A DNA stretch of 64,000 nt from Pseudovibrio japonicus (GCF_014651595.1 NZ_BMXE01000007.1:1-64000), one strand, 5' to 3'; counted from the first letter of the stretch, positions 8,074 to 16,710 are shown. The notes: generated from the sequence alone by a model not told the origin. Program-made: numbers and translations.

Positions 8074-9260
8074 CGGACTTTGTACGTATCCCTGACCAGA
8101 AACGCTCTTTGTTTGAAGCGCCTGTATTTTCTGAAGGGTTCAGGGTCTTCTTCCCACTGACAGCGCTTTACGCTCTGTTTTCCATCGTGATTTGGGGGCT
8201 GGTGCTTGCGGATGTGCTGCCGATGCCGTTCGATGCAGATCCATTGCTCTTCCATCAGTACGAGATGTTCTTTGGCGTCTTTGCCGGGGCAATGGCAGGT
8301 TTTTTGACCACAGCGCTGCCATCGTGGTCCAACACACCAAAAATAGCGGGTGCACAACTGGCCGGTCTGGGTGCTCTCTGGCTGGCAGGCCGTGTTGCCT
8401 TCTGGCTGCTCGGGGTTCTCCCTGCCCCAGCTGTCTTCGTGGTTCAGGCTCTGTTTCCCGCCGCGGTTTTGTTCATTGTACTGCCAAGACTCTGGCAGAC
8501 CAAGATGCGTCATCTCCTATGGCCGGTGCTGTTGCTCTTCGCGGCGCAGCTTATGAGCTTTTGGGAGTTGTCGGTGTTTGGCGTCTTCGAGCGGGGGCTT
8601 GCGGTTGCCGAAGGGGCGCTTGTCCTGATGGTGCTCACCTCGCTGGCACCGATCACTATGGTGATTGTGAATGACGCCTTGTCTACGCGCAAAGATGGAG
8701 CGGTCTTTATTCCGCGCCCGCCAATGAGACGGGCTGCCCTGTTCTGCATCACTGCATTTACCCTTGCCAAAGTGCTGGGTGCATCGGATGCCCTTCAGGG
8801 ATGGCTTGCACTGGCGTCTGCATGTGCGGTGCTCAACATGCTGCAGGACTGGCATCTGCCCGGCGCCTTAAGAACCCCGTTCGCCAAGGCGCTTTACCTG
8901 ACCTATTGGTTTTTTGGAATTGGTTTTGCCATGCAAGCTGGTGGCTTGTTGGAGCTACTGCCTGCAGGGGCTTACGTATCCGGCCAGCATATGCTCTTCA
9001 TCGGCGGCCTGTCACTGGCGACCTTCATGGTTCTGATTATCGCCGGCCTGCGTCATGCCGGATACTCCCTGAAACTTCCCAAGCTGCCGGGAGTCGGAAT
9101 TCTGGCTCTCATCGGTGCGTGCCTCGTGCGCTCGCTGGGACCGCTGTTTGTGCCTGATCTGAATATCATGCCACTCGCCTGGTCTCTGTTTGCTTTGGCC
9201 TTCACCTTGTACCTGATCCACTTCCTCCCGGTGTTCCTTCGTGAAAACGCTGTAGAATAA
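8070..9260 (+). CDS. nnrS: NnrS family heme-copper membrane protein
   Basis: The 396-residue polytopic protein has about twelve membrane segments and the NnrS hallmarks: FHQYEMFFGVFAGAMAGFLTTALPSW near the N-terminus and a Met/His-rich C-terminal half (GQHMLFIGGLSLATFMVLII). NnrS proteins bind heme and copper and help cells tolerate NO stress or denitrify. It starts on the ATGA overlap with the ATPase gene. Co-transcription with an ABC importer is unusual and suggests that import and NO handling serve one process. A second nnrS copy is at 31741. Confidence 0.93.
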   Translation: MTDFVRIPDQKRSLFEAPVFSEGFRVFFPLTALYALFSIVIWGLVLADVLPMPFDADPLLFHQYEMFFGVFAGAMAGFLTTALPSWSNTPKIAGAQLAGLGALWLAGRVAFWLLGVLPAPAVFVVQALFPAAVLFIVLPRLWQTKMRHLLWPVLLLFAAQLMSFWELSVFGVFERGLAVAEGALVLMVLTSLAPITMVIVNDALSTRKDGAVFIPRPPMRRAALFCITAFTLAKVLGASDALQGWLALASACAVLNMLQDWHLPGALRTPFAKALYLTYWFFGIGFAMQAGGLLELLPAGAYVSGQHMLFIGGLSLATFMVLIIAGLRHAGYSLKLPKLPGVGILALIGACLVRSLGPLFVPDLNIMPLAWSLFALAFTLYLIHFLPVFLRENAVE

Positions 9261-9272
9261 AGGCAATTGACG

Positions 9273-9497
9273 ATGTTTTCTCTCTCTAGATTTTTAGTGT
9301 CAAAGAAGCGCAAGTGCTCGGAAGACCTGGCTACAGATGTCCCGCAGTCCTGCCCTGTGACAGGAGACACCTGCAATATGAATGACAGGGAATCTTGTCA
9401 CGACGCCCGGTGCTGCATCCTCTCAGGCCTTGCTTTTCAGTCAGGCACTGATCAACACCAGTTCGTCGACGATATCTGGTCCGTCGAGAAGCGCTGA
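9273..9497 (+). CDS. Small cysteine-rich hypothetical protein
   Basis: A 74-residue reading frame follows nnrS by 12 bp, with AAAGG about 9 bases before the ATG. It has a basic N-terminus (MFSLSRFLVSKKRKC) and then seven cysteines within residues 15-49, including DVPQSCPVTGDTCNMNDRESC and DARCC. The cysteine cluster could bind a metal or form disulfides. I recognise no family. The position at the end of the ABC-nnrS operon and the ribosome-binding site favour a real gene, but codon evidence is limited. Confidence 0.45.
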   Translation: MFSLSRFLVSKKRKCSEDLATDVPQSCPVTGDTCNMNDRESCHDARCCILSGLAFQSGTDQHQFVDDIWSVEKR

Positions 9498-9688
9498 GAC
9501 GATGGTCGTGCTTCTTCAGCGGGCCCCTTCAAACCGCCTGATCTGACCGAGTAGAGTTTCGGTCAACTGTTCTTTGCCTCTGGCCTATGATAATTTCCGG
9601 ATGTATTAGTCCATGATACTCGCGCAAGGTGTGCTGATTGCTCTTGATGGGTCAGCTTGCTTAACGCAGCGGCTTTGGAAGGTGGACG

Positions 9689-10780
9689 ATGACGAAGAAT
9701 ATCGTGGTGTTTTCAGATGGGACCGGTCAGGAGGGCGGTGAGGGCCCGGACACGAACATCTACAAGCTCTTCAAGATTTGCGAAAACAGAACCAAGCGGC
9801 AGGTGTTGTTTTATGACCGGGGTCTGGGTACAACAGCCCATTGCTCCCGTTTTGTGCGGTTTCTTGCCAACATCACTGGATTCGGCATCAGCAAGAACCT
9901 GAAGGAATGCTATCAGTTCATCTTCGATAATTATCAGGCCAAGGACAAGATTTTCTTGTTCGGTTTCAGCCGCGGAGCCACCACAGTGCGTAGTCTGGCA
10001 GGCTTCATCGAAATGTTCGGCATCCTGCCAAAGTCACGCCCCGAGCTGATTGCCAAAGCCTATAGGATCTACCAGATCAGTGACCCTGAGCGCCGCAAGA
10101 TCAAGGCCAGGGAATTTCGAGAAAAGCACCACAATATGTGGGTAGAAATCGAATTCCTCGGCGTATGGGATACGGTTGCCGCGCTTGGGCTTCCATGGAA
10201 GCCGCTTTCAGCTGCCGTCAACAAGATCCCCGGCTTCAAACACGAGTTTCATGACCTGACTTTGCCGCCTTCGGTGAAAAATGCCTACCATGCTCTATCC
10301 ATTGACGATGAGCGCGAGGTGTTTCATCCCGTATTGTGGAACGAGGCCACCGCTCCCAACCAGATCATGCAACAGACATGGTTTGCAGGTGTGCATACGG
10401 ATGTGGGTGGCGGGTATGCGGACGCGCGTTTGTCTGACATCACCTTCAAATGGATGCTCAAGCATGCGGAACGCAGTGGCCTGCGTATTCATGGAGGCAG
10501 CCGCAAAGTACTGAGTGCCAAGCTGACCCCGGATGAGGCGGGGACCATCCATAACCCGCGTGAAGGCATCTTTGAGTATATCTACAAGGTCAAACAGCGA
10601 GACTGGCCGCAGCAGGATGAAAACGAGCGGGCACGTGGTCAGCCTCATGTCCATGCCAGCGTGTTCGAGCGGGTGAACAACCCGGAGATGAACTACAAGC
10701 CATGGATAGTGGATCATAACCCGATTGAGGAACCAGCAATCCGGCGCACGGCTCCTGTAGAAGAGACGGAAACCTCGTGA
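9689..10780 (+). CDS. DUF2235 domain alpha/beta hydrolase
   Basis: The 363-residue protein belongs to DUF2235, the fold of the Tle1 phospholipases and of many uncharacterised cytoplasmic hydrolases. Visible features are the N-terminal IVVFSDGTGQEGG, the nucleophile elbow GFSRGA at 92-97 (Ser94), and the acid/histidine region WFAGVHTDVGGGYADARLSD. There is no signal peptide and no type VI secretion gene (VgrG, immunity lipoprotein) nearby. A secreted-toxin role is therefore not supported here and a housekeeping esterase or phospholipase is more likely. The gene stands alone, convergent with the cytochrome b gene. Confidence 0.88.
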   Translation: MTKNIVVFSDGTGQEGGEGPDTNIYKLFKICENRTKRQVLFYDRGLGTTAHCSRFVRFLANITGFGISKNLKECYQFIFDNYQAKDKIFLFGFSRGATTVRSLAGFIEMFGILPKSRPELIAKAYRIYQISDPERRKIKAREFREKHHNMWVEIEFLGVWDTVAALGLPWKPLSAAVNKIPGFKHEFHDLTLPPSVKNAYHALSIDDEREVFHPVLWNEATAPNQIMQQTWFAGVHTDVGGGYADARLSDITFKWMLKHAERSGLRIHGGSRKVLSAKLTPDEAGTIHNPREGIFEYIYKVKQRDWPQQDENERARGQPHVHASVFERVNNPEMNYKPWIVDHNPIEEPAIRRTAPVEETETS

Positions 10781-10783
10781 AAC

Positions 10784-10815
10784 AAAAAAGCCGGGGCAAC
10801 TGATGCTGCTCCGGC
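10784..10815 (-). terminator. Rho-independent terminator of the cytochrome b operon
   Basis: Read on the minus strand, a 9-bp stem (GCCGGAGCA pairing with TGCCCCGGC, one G-T wobble) is followed by a run of six T. It lies 21 bp beyond the stop of the cytochrome b gene, within 4 bp of the convergent DUF2235 gene. Confidence 0.8.
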
Positions 10816-10835
10816 CAGAATTCTTGCAGGAAAAG

Positions 10836-11438
10836 CTATGACTTTCGGTGACCTGTGATCATCGGTGTCACCAGATCCTCACGTTTCCATATGCGGTAGA
10901 AGAAGATCGCTGCCACATGCAGTCCCATCAAAATGAGCGTGGCGCGGGCCAAAATGCCGTGCCATGCCAAGGCTGTGCGGGCACCGTCGATACCCACCCA
11001 TGACGCCAGAGGGCCCACATTGATGTAGTCTTCCGGGTCGACGAATAGGCCGAGTGCCGCCTGCGCTCCGATCAGCCCAAGCAGCAGTAAGACGAACAAC
11101 CCACCAAGAGGATTGTGGCCCTTCCAGTTGCACGGCTGTCGGCTTGGCAGTTTGAGCATGTAGGACAGGATTGCTTTTGGGCCAAAGATGAAGCTTGAGA
11201 ACCGGGAGGTCTCGGAACCAACAAAACCCCAGATCAGACGAAACGCAATGAGCGCGAGCACTGCATAGCCAAACCAGAAATGCAGCGTCATAACGTCAGG
11301 TCCGAATTCACCCAAACCCCATGCGGCAACAACACTGCTTGCAAACAGCCAGTGGAACAGGCGCAGGGGCAAATCCCATTTACGGGTGGCTTTGCTCCTC
11401 TGCGTTTCCATAGAATAGTCAGTGCTCGCAGTTGTCAT
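10836..11438 (-). CDS. Cytochrome b561-type di-heme membrane protein
   Basis: The 200-residue protein has four membrane helices with the histidines expected of the b561/Ni-Fe-hydrogenase cytochrome b group: RLFHWLF, MTLHFWFGY, ALAWHGILAR and GLHVAAIFF. Such proteins pass electrons between quinol and a periplasmic partner. The upstream gene, separated by 3 bp, encodes a cytochrome c'-like protein, so the two probably form one electron-transfer unit. The donor and acceptor are not evident from sequence. Confidence 0.88.
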   Translation of the reverse strand: MTTASTDYSMETQRSKATRKWDLPLRLFHWLFASSVVAAWGLGEFGPDVMTLHFWFGYAVLALIAFRLIWGFVGSETSRFSSFIFGPKAILSYMLKLPSRQPCNWKGHNPLGGLFVLLLLGLIGAQAALGLFVDPEDYINVGPLASWVGIDGARTALAWHGILARATLILMGLHVAAIFFYRIWKREDLVTPMITGHRKS

Positions 11439-11441
11439 CGC

Positions 11442-11903
11442 TTAAAAGTCCTTGGAGCGGTAGTCGGAGTGACAGCCCTTGCAAGAACCACCCAGTTTGC
11501 CCAGTGCCTTGCCCAATGCGGCACGACCTTCGCCTGCTGCTTCATTCATGGCAACGAGCGCTTCATTGGTCGCATCGGCTTTTGCGTGAAGGCCGTCCAT
11601 ATCTTCCCAGATTACAGGCAGCGCGCGTGTTTTGCCCGGCATGTCTGCGTTGGATGTGCCAGCTGGGTAAAGACGTTCAGTGTCGTACTTGCCAAGAAGC
11701 ATCATGTTGGCAACAGCGGTTTTTGCAGTGTCGGCGTTGTATTCAATCTCGCCCTTTGCCAAGGCAGACAATGTCGCCATGTCATGACCGAGCACTCTGT
11801 AATAAGCGCGGCGTGACTCTACCGCGTCTTCCTTGGTGATCCCGGCAGCGAGAGCTGAAGTTGCCGTCATTGCGATGACTGCCGAAATAAGTAACTTACG
11901 CAT
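11442..11903 (-). CDS. Cytochrome c'/c556-like protein
   Basis: The 153-residue precursor begins with a signal peptide (MRKLLISAVIAMTATSALAA) and carries its single heme motif CKGCH at 141-145, close to the C-terminus, as in the four-helix cytochrome c' family. The start at 11903 follows GGAGAGATCC; a frame open 90 bp further upstream lacks a ribosome-binding site. Cytochromes c' bind NO and can protect denitrifiers, though c556 members act in electron transfer. It is followed directly by a cytochrome b gene. An inverted repeat lies 18 bp upstream. Confidence 0.9.
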   Translation of the reverse strand: MRKLLISAVIAMTATSALAAGITKEDAVESRRAYYRVLGHDMATLSALAKGEIEYNADTAKTAVANMMLLGKYDTERLYPAGTSNADMPGKTRALPVIWEDMDGLHAKADATNEALVAMNEAAGEGRAALGKALGKLGGSCKGCHSDYRSKDF

Positions 11904-11920
11904 GGATCTCTCCGCAAATG

Positions 11921-11937
11921 TAATACTGAAAGTATTA
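11921..11937. promoter_or_regulatory. 17-bp inverted repeat upstream of the cytochrome c' gene
   Basis: TAATACTGAAAGTATTA has perfect 7-bp arms around GAA. It lies 18-34 bp upstream of the cytochrome c' start codon, where a repressor could block initiation. The regulator is unknown. Confidence 0.45.
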
Positions 11938-12159
11938 TATTGTAGTTTTCCGCCCTTATGTAGGTGAATAAAGATAATATTGGTCAATAGCAAATATGTT
12001 GCTTTACTTATTTTAGTTGTACTTAAGTGTATGTCCTTATATATCGTTATTTGTGTTCGTTATTAAGAGGATCAGGTAAGCTAATTCAAGGTTCAATACT
12101 AATAGTGTAATAGTTTGTGGCAGAATATAACGAGAGTTTGTTGTGTTGGATTGGTTGGG

Positions 12160-12876
12160 TCATGCTGGTACAACTTCGTCGACCAAATGACCCTCGTCCA
12201 TGGTCAAAATTCGGTCTGCCAACTGCAAAATCCGGTTGTCGTGGGTGACCATGACCGTGGTTATCCCACGTTTTTCACCAAGCTCCTTGAGCAGTTTGAC
12301 AACAGTCAAGCCGGTGTCCTTATCAAGTGCGGCTGTTGGTTCATCCGCAAAGACAATATCGGGCGAGGCGACAAGCGCACGTGCAATGGCAACACGCTGC
12401 TTTTGACCGCCGGAAAGATGGGCGGGCATATAGTCAAGTCGATCTTCCAACCCGAGGAGGGACAGGATGTGGCGTGCAGCTTTGTTCTGCTGTTCTACAT
12501 CGACTGTTGCCCTTACCCCGCTCTGGTGCACCTGCAGGCCCATCAACACATTCTGTGTTGCTGTCAGGCTTTCATGCAGGTTGTGGGCCTGAAAGATAAA
12601 GCCGAGGCGTCGCCGCAACATGATCTTCATGGTCTCGTCTGCACCATGGAGTTCGTGCCCCAGCAGAGAGAGTTGGCCCTTCTGCACGTCTCTCAGGCAG
12701 CCCATGAGCGTGAGCATTGTAGTTTTGCCGGAGCCCGACGGCCCCATCAGCACGGTCAAGCTGCCTTTTTTGATCGCGAAGTCGATGTCAAAAATTGCTT
12801 GCTTGCGCGTTTCTCCTTCACCAAACCAATGACTAAGGCCAGAAACGCTGATCGGGCTATGTGGTGTGTATGTCAT
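12160..12876 (-). CDS. devA: ABC exporter ATPase, DevA family
   Basis: The 238-residue ATPase has Walker A GPSGSGKTTM, Q-loop FIFQAHNLHESLTATQNV, signature LSGGQKQRVAIARAL and Walker B IVFADEPTAALD. It is close to the LolD/MacB/DevA group. With the upstream permease (9 bp gap) and the membrane-fusion gene it makes a DevBCA-type tripartite exporter. In cyanobacteria DevBCA exports glycolipids; the substrate here is unknown. The outer-membrane TolC partner is not encoded in this window. Confidence 0.92.
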   Translation of the reverse strand: MTYTPHSPISVSGLSHWFGEGETRKQAIFDIDFAIKKGSLTVLMGPSGSGKTTMLTLMGCLRDVQKGQLSLLGHELHGADETMKIMLRRRLGFIFQAHNLHESLTATQNVLMGLQVHQSGVRATVDVEQQNKAARHILSLLGLEDRLDYMPAHLSGGQKQRVAIARALVASPDIVFADEPTAALDKDTGLTVVKLLKELGEKRGITTVMVTHDNRILQLADRILTMDEGHLVDEVVPA

Positions 12877-12885
12877 GCGCTCCCC

Positions 12886-14061
12886 CTAGAACAGATCTGC
12901 CGGATCAGCATGTGCCAATCGCCGTGTTGCGATGGTGCCGGAAAGTGCGCAGGCGGCCAGCGTTCCGATAAAAACCATTAGGCCACTGGCAAGTGTCAGC
13001 TCCACAGGCAAACCGGATTTCAGGACGAGCAAATGGTAAATGCCGGCGGCTGCTAACACGCTGGGAAAGAACCCGAAGACTGCGAGGATTATGGCCTCTT
13101 CAAAGATGATGCTGAGGAAAAAGCCTTCACCAAACCCCATGGCCTTGAAGGTGGCATATTCTTTGAGGTGGTCAGCCACATCTGTACTGAGAACCTGATA
13201 GACAATGACGATGCCCACCAGAACACCAATAACGGTACCAAAACCGAAAATGATGCCCACCGGCTTCTCAGAGGTCTGATAGGCCTGCTCATCTGCCGCT
13301 GCTTTGGCAAAGCTGCGGATTTTCAGGGTCTCCGTCGGCAAAACCTGCTTAAGAAGTTCGACCGTCCTATCAATGGAGGCACCCGGCTGCACCTGCAGCA
13401 AAATGTGGTCCGGCGCTCCGGAACTGCGGGAGGGTGACAGGCGCAAGACGCTTTGGTCAGACATTACAAGATTGCCATCCGCACTGAACCCGGCCCCATT
13501 CTGCAAGGTGCCGATCAGCTTGATCTGGCGGTTTTTCATCTCAAAGACAGCAGGCGTCTCCGGCGAGAGGGAATTGAAGAATACTTCTGTGCCACCGCGT
13601 GTTTTGCGGTCTATCAGCGCCGTGTCAGGCAATGCCAGTTGCAAAAACTGAGGGCGCAGCACCGGTGCCATGAAATCAATGGCTTCAATAGGCAGGCCGA
13701 CCAGTTGTAAAGCGGAGGTCTGGTCTTCCTGCACCCGCCAGTCAACCATGGAGATGTAAACGGGTGCGGCCGACGCAACTTCCGGCACAGCCAGGGCGTT
13801 CAACATGTGGACACGGGCAACGTTACCGCCTTCTGTCAGCGACTTAGAATCAGATGAAGAGATCAAGATATCTGCTTCGAAAAGCTGATAAGGCTGAAGC
13901 GTGGAGCCTGTGAGCGCTCCCATCATTCCAAGCTGCACAAACACTAGTACATTGGCAAAAGCAACGCCCGCCAGTGCAGCAGCAAAACGGCCTTTGTTGT
14001 GTGTCAGCTGCAGCCAGCCAATCGGGAGCCGTCCCAAAACCCATGTGAGAAACCGGGTCAC
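12886..14061 (-). CDS. devC: ABC exporter permease, DevC family (FtsX fold)
   Basis: The 391-residue membrane protein has one N-terminal membrane helix (GRFAAALAGVAFANVLVFVQLG), a periplasmic domain of ~200 residues, and three C-terminal helices, as in DevC/MacB permeases. GGTEVFFNSLSPETPA lies in the periplasmic part. Its start overlaps the stop of the membrane-fusion gene by 4 bp (ATGA). It pairs with DevA and DevB in one exporter. Confidence 0.91.
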   Translation of the reverse strand: MTRFLTWVLGRLPIGWLQLTHNKGRFAAALAGVAFANVLVFVQLGMMGALTGSTLQPYQLFEADILISSSDSKSLTEGGNVARVHMLNALAVPEVASAAPVYISMVDWRVQEDQTSALQLVGLPIEAIDFMAPVLRPQFLQLALPDTALIDRKTRGGTEVFFNSLSPETPAVFEMKNRQIKLIGTLQNGAGFSADGNLVMSDQSVLRLSPSRSSGAPDHILLQVQPGASIDRTVELLKQVLPTETLKIRSFAKAAADEQAYQTSEKPVGIIFGFGTVIGVLVGIVIVYQVLSTDVADHLKEYATFKAMGFGEGFFLSIIFEEAIILAVFGFFPSVLAAAGIYHLLVLKSGLPVELTLASGLMVFIGTLAACALSGTIATRRLAHADPADLF

Positions 14062-15287
14062 TTGATGGCCTCGTTATTAGCTGGCTGGAAATAGCCAAGG
14101 ATCTCCAGATTGGTGAGGTTTGCAGCTAGTTCCGAGGAGGTTTCGTCCAGCGTGACTACGACTGTCACCACACGCGCGTCGGTGTTTGCTGCAGGATCAA
14201 CGCTGATGATGTTCTGGCGGCCCACAATGAGCCCGATCTCCGTAAGGGTGCCACGAAGCTCCTGAGCCAGAGCCTCTGCCCGCAGTGTGACAGCGTTACC
14301 TATGTTCAAACGACCGATCTGGTTCTGGTAGATCTCCATCTCCGCTGTCATCAGGCGGGTGTTGCCGAACTCGATCAGTCCTGCGGAGGCTGGACGTTCT
14401 CCGGGCTGCACCAAAAGGTCCAGAACCGTGCCATCAAATGGTGCGCGGACGACAGATTTTTCAAGGTTCACTTCAGCGGTGCGCAACGCGACCTGCGCTG
14501 CGTGCAATTTGCGTTTAGCCAGTTCCACATCAGCCTGAGAAATTTCCGTGGAGCTGCTGTATCGTTTGAGCGTCGCCGCCTTACGCGCCACATCCAACAA
14601 AGCACTCTCCGCTTCTGCTTCCGCACGATCCAGCTGGGCCTGCGTCACCACCTTGCGGGCAAACAGAGACTTGGTGCGTTCCAGCTCAGCCTGTGCCAGA
14701 TCCGCATTGGTTCTGGCCCGGTTCAGGTCAGCCTCATTCTCCACCTGACTGGCCGTGGTAGACAGCTGTACCTGTCGTAGCGAGGCTTCGGATACCGCGA
14801 TCTCTGCTTGTGCTGCTTCAACGCTCGCTTCAAGTGAAGGACGGTTGTCAAGCGTCGCCAGAACGGTGCCTTTCTCGACCCAGTCGCCAACGGAAACCGG
14901 TAGATCCGCAATACGTGCATCCCCTGCCCCAAATGGCAGCGCGATGGTTGAGACACCATCCCGTGGGATCAACTTTCCAAGTGCAACGACAGCACCCGCC
15001 TGCAGTGCTGAGATGTCTTCTTTGGTGACTGTTGTATTGATTGGAACAGCGATTTTCAAATCACTTCCACCACCAGGTTCCAGACCTGTCATCTCATAGA
15101 ATAGGCGCAGGCCAGAAGGCTGAAAGTACATTCCCATAACACCGCCGGTAAACATTATAGCGATGACAACAGGGACAAGCAGAATGACCCGCTTGAATGG
15201 CAAGCCCTTGCGGACCCTCCCAGAAATGGAGGATATGCCTGTGTCTTCCAAAGGCAAATCGTTGTTTGGAGCATGGTGATGGGTCAC
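14058..15287 (-). CDS. devB: Membrane fusion protein of DevBCA exporter
   Basis: The 409-residue HlyD/RND-like adaptor has an inner-membrane anchor (VILLVPVVIAIMFTGGVMG) near residues 34-52. A lipoyl half (VSVGDWVEKGTVLATLDNRP) follows, then a long coiled coil of alternating Ala, Glu and Arg (~residues 150-260), and the second lipoyl half (VVRAPFDGTVLDLLVQPGE). The C-terminus shows the DevB-type periplasmic domain. It is the first gene of the devBCA operon. Three related decamers lie in its upstream region. Confidence 0.92.
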   Translation of the reverse strand: MTHHHAPNNDLPLEDTGISSISGRVRKGLPFKRVILLVPVVIAIMFTGGVMGMYFQPSGLRLFYEMTGLEPGGGSDLKIAVPINTTVTKEDISALQAGAVVALGKLIPRDGVSTIALPFGAGDARIADLPVSVGDWVEKGTVLATLDNRPSLEASVEAAQAEIAVSEASLRQVQLSTTASQVENEADLNRARTNADLAQAELERTKSLFARKVVTQAQLDRAEAEAESALLDVARKAATLKRYSSSTEISQADVELAKRKLHAAQVALRTAEVNLEKSVVRAPFDGTVLDLLVQPGERPASAGLIEFGNTRLMTAEMEIYQNQIGRLNIGNAVTLRAEALAQELRGTLTEIGLIVGRQNIISVDPAANTDARVVTVVVTLDETSSELAANLTNLEILGYFQPANNEAIK

Positions 15288-15303
15288 AGGATCCCCTCTG
15301 CTG

Positions 15304-15386
15304 TGACTTGTAAACTGTTATATTCTATTGTTCTAAAATTAGGTGCGTGCAATTTAAAAACTGTATTGATTTGTAATGATTTGTAA
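15304..15386. repeat. Decamer repeats upstream of devBCA
   Basis: TGATTTGTAA occurs twice in tandem at 15367-15376 and 15377-15386, and a one-mismatch copy TGACTTGTAA lies at 15304-15313, all on the plus strand. The 10-bp period of the tandem pair would put both copies on one DNA face. They may be binding sites for a regulator of devBCA or of the genes on the plus strand. Confidence 0.4.
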
Positions 15387-15423
15387 CGCAGCTGGATTTT
15401 GGGATTTGGCTTAGGAGGAGTTT

Positions 15424-15660
15424 GTGCCTGCGCGTCATCTTAGTAGCCTCAACGGTAGACACTGGATGAACGCGGCAATGTGGCTTCCCGCAGTCATTCT
15501 GGGCTCGTTGGTTTCAAACGGTTCGGCCCTGTCTTTTCGTCGAGTATCTGCCTTAAGATTTCTCCTGAGGGTTGTGTTTCGCTACACTTTTATACATACG
15601 AACAGAGCTCACTCTAGTTGTGCTGTCTTCGATCAACGGCGCATGAAGAAGGCATCTTGA
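15424..15660 (+). CDS. Possible small exported hypothetical protein
   Basis: A GTG-started frame of 78 residues follows an unusually strong TAGGAGGAG ribosome-binding site. Residues 1-37 look like a signal peptide (basic start, then WMNAAMWLPAVILGSLVSNG). The remainder is basic and rich in Phe, Arg and Thr, unlike a typical secreted domain. It lies 18 bp upstream of a real small secreted protein. I would not be surprised if only the translation signal is genuine and the frame is decayed. Confidence 0.3.
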   Translation: MPARHLSSLNGRHWMNAAMWLPAVILGSLVSNGSALSFRRVSALRFLLRVVFRYTFIHTNRAHSSCAVFDQRRMKKAS

Positions 15661-15678
15661 GCTTGATAGGGATTATTT

Positions 15679-16071
15679 ATGATTAAGTATTTTTTGAGTG
15701 CTGCCATCGTTATGGCGGGGGCAGGCGCAGCATTTGCCGAAACACGTTCCGGTGATGTGCGAGCCAATCGCTCGTCGATTGTAAACCGGCATTTTTACTA
15801 TGATGCGCAGTTGTGTAGCTCGGGGCCGATTGCTCAGGTAAAGCTGAAAAAAGAGCCAAAGCATGGCACTGTTAAGATTGTCAGAAGTGCTTGGGTTCCA
15901 GAAAAGGGGAAGTGTAAGGGCAAGAAATTCAAGGGTGTCGATATTATTTATACGCCCAAGAAAGGGTACCGCGGACCTGACGAGTTTGCGACAAAGTACT
16001 CTATGCCGCAATACACCAACCGAAGCACGATGAGATACCTTCACGACACCTACGAGGTCAATGTGAAGTAA
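15679..16071 (+). CDS. Secreted hypothetical protein
   Basis: The 130-residue protein has a clear signal peptide (MIKYFLSAAIVMAGAGAAFA, cleaved before ETRSGD). The mature domain is small and basic with two cysteines (QLCSSGP and KGKCKGKK) that could form a disulfide, and repeated Gly/Pro/Lys turns (KKEPKHGTVKIV, TPKKGYRGPDEF). The pattern suggests a beta-sandwich of about 110 residues in the periplasm. I recognise no family name. A strong terminator follows. Confidence 0.8.
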   Translation: MIKYFLSAAIVMAGAGAAFAETRSGDVRANRSSIVNRHFYYDAQLCSSGPIAQVKLKKEPKHGTVKIVRSAWVPEKGKCKGKKFKGVDIIYTPKKGYRGPDEFATKYSMPQYTNRSTMRYLHDTYEVNVK

Positions 16072-16093
16072 GTTCTACCAGTATCAGATATAA

Positions 16094-16130
16094 CAAAAGC
16101 CCGAGGTGCAATGCATGCCTCGGGCTTTTG
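16094..16130. terminator. Bidirectional rho-independent terminator
   Basis: A perfect 13-bp stem (CAAAAGCCCGAGG with CCTCGGGCTTTTG) encloses an 11-base loop. A-rich and T-rich flanks on both sides let it serve the secreted protein gene and the convergent lipoprotein gene. Confidence 0.9.
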
Positions 16131-16145
16131 CGTCATGAGACAGAT

Positions 16146-16541
16146 CTAGGATGTCGCCATGGTTTTTGAAGGTGCTACTGGCTTACATCTCTTCTTAGTC
16201 GCCGCAGCCTGCAAGGCGTCGTATTCGCCCTTCAGACTCGCCAGTTCTTCTTTGTTGTCGTCTGTCGCAGCAAGCAGGAAGAGGCTTGGCCAGAACACCA
16301 GCAGGCCGACGCCCATGATCAATGCATCGGCAGTTGCGGCGTCCTCTTGATCGCCGGTCACCTCTTGAACTCTTGCACCAACTGCAACGAGTTCCTCATT
16401 GATTTCCCGACACTTAAAAGAGTTATACTTACTCGAAGAGACATAGTTTGCCTTGATGCTGCTTGGTGACGATGCACAACCAGCGACAGCAGCCATCAGA
16501 CACGCTGATACGGCTACATTAATAACTTTCCGCAAAATCAA
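16146..16541 (-). CDS. Small lipoprotein of unknown function
   Basis: The 131-residue protein has a lipoprotein signal: a basic start, a hydrophobic core (VAVSACLMAAV) and the lipobox VAGC with Cys22. A central membrane-like stretch (ADALIMGVGLLVFWPSLFLLAA) follows, then a charged helix (NKEELASLKGEYDALQAAATKKRC). This lipobox-plus-hydrophobic-helix layout recurs in small alphaproteobacterial envelope proteins without a known role. It converges with the secreted protein gene. Confidence 0.78.
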   Translation of the reverse strand: MILRKVINVAVSACLMAAVAGCASSPSSIKANYVSSSKYNSFKCREINEELVAVGARVQEVTGDQEDAATADALIMGVGLLVFWPSLFLLAATDDNKEELASLKGEYDALQAAATKKRCKPVAPSKTMATS

Positions 16542-16710
16542 AATGTTACCCCAACTTCGAATTAATTTATTTCAATCCAGAGTTGCTTTTCTCTCAGTCC
16601 GATACCTTTTGTCTACTGAAAAATAATGGATTAGACCTAAATACTAGTATATCGGGACAGTCCTGAGAGTACCTGCTGTTTCCATGTGCAGAGGGGCCAC
16701 AGGCACGAAA

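Noticed and set aside
9689-10780. Possible type VI effector (Tle1) reading of the DUF2235 protein
   Set aside because: No VgrG, Hcp, adaptor or immunity lipoprotein gene is nearby and there is no secretion signal.
11280-11839. Long plus-strand frames over the cytochrome genes
   Set aside because: They are antisense shadows of the cytochrome b and c' genes, which have heme motifs and signal peptides.
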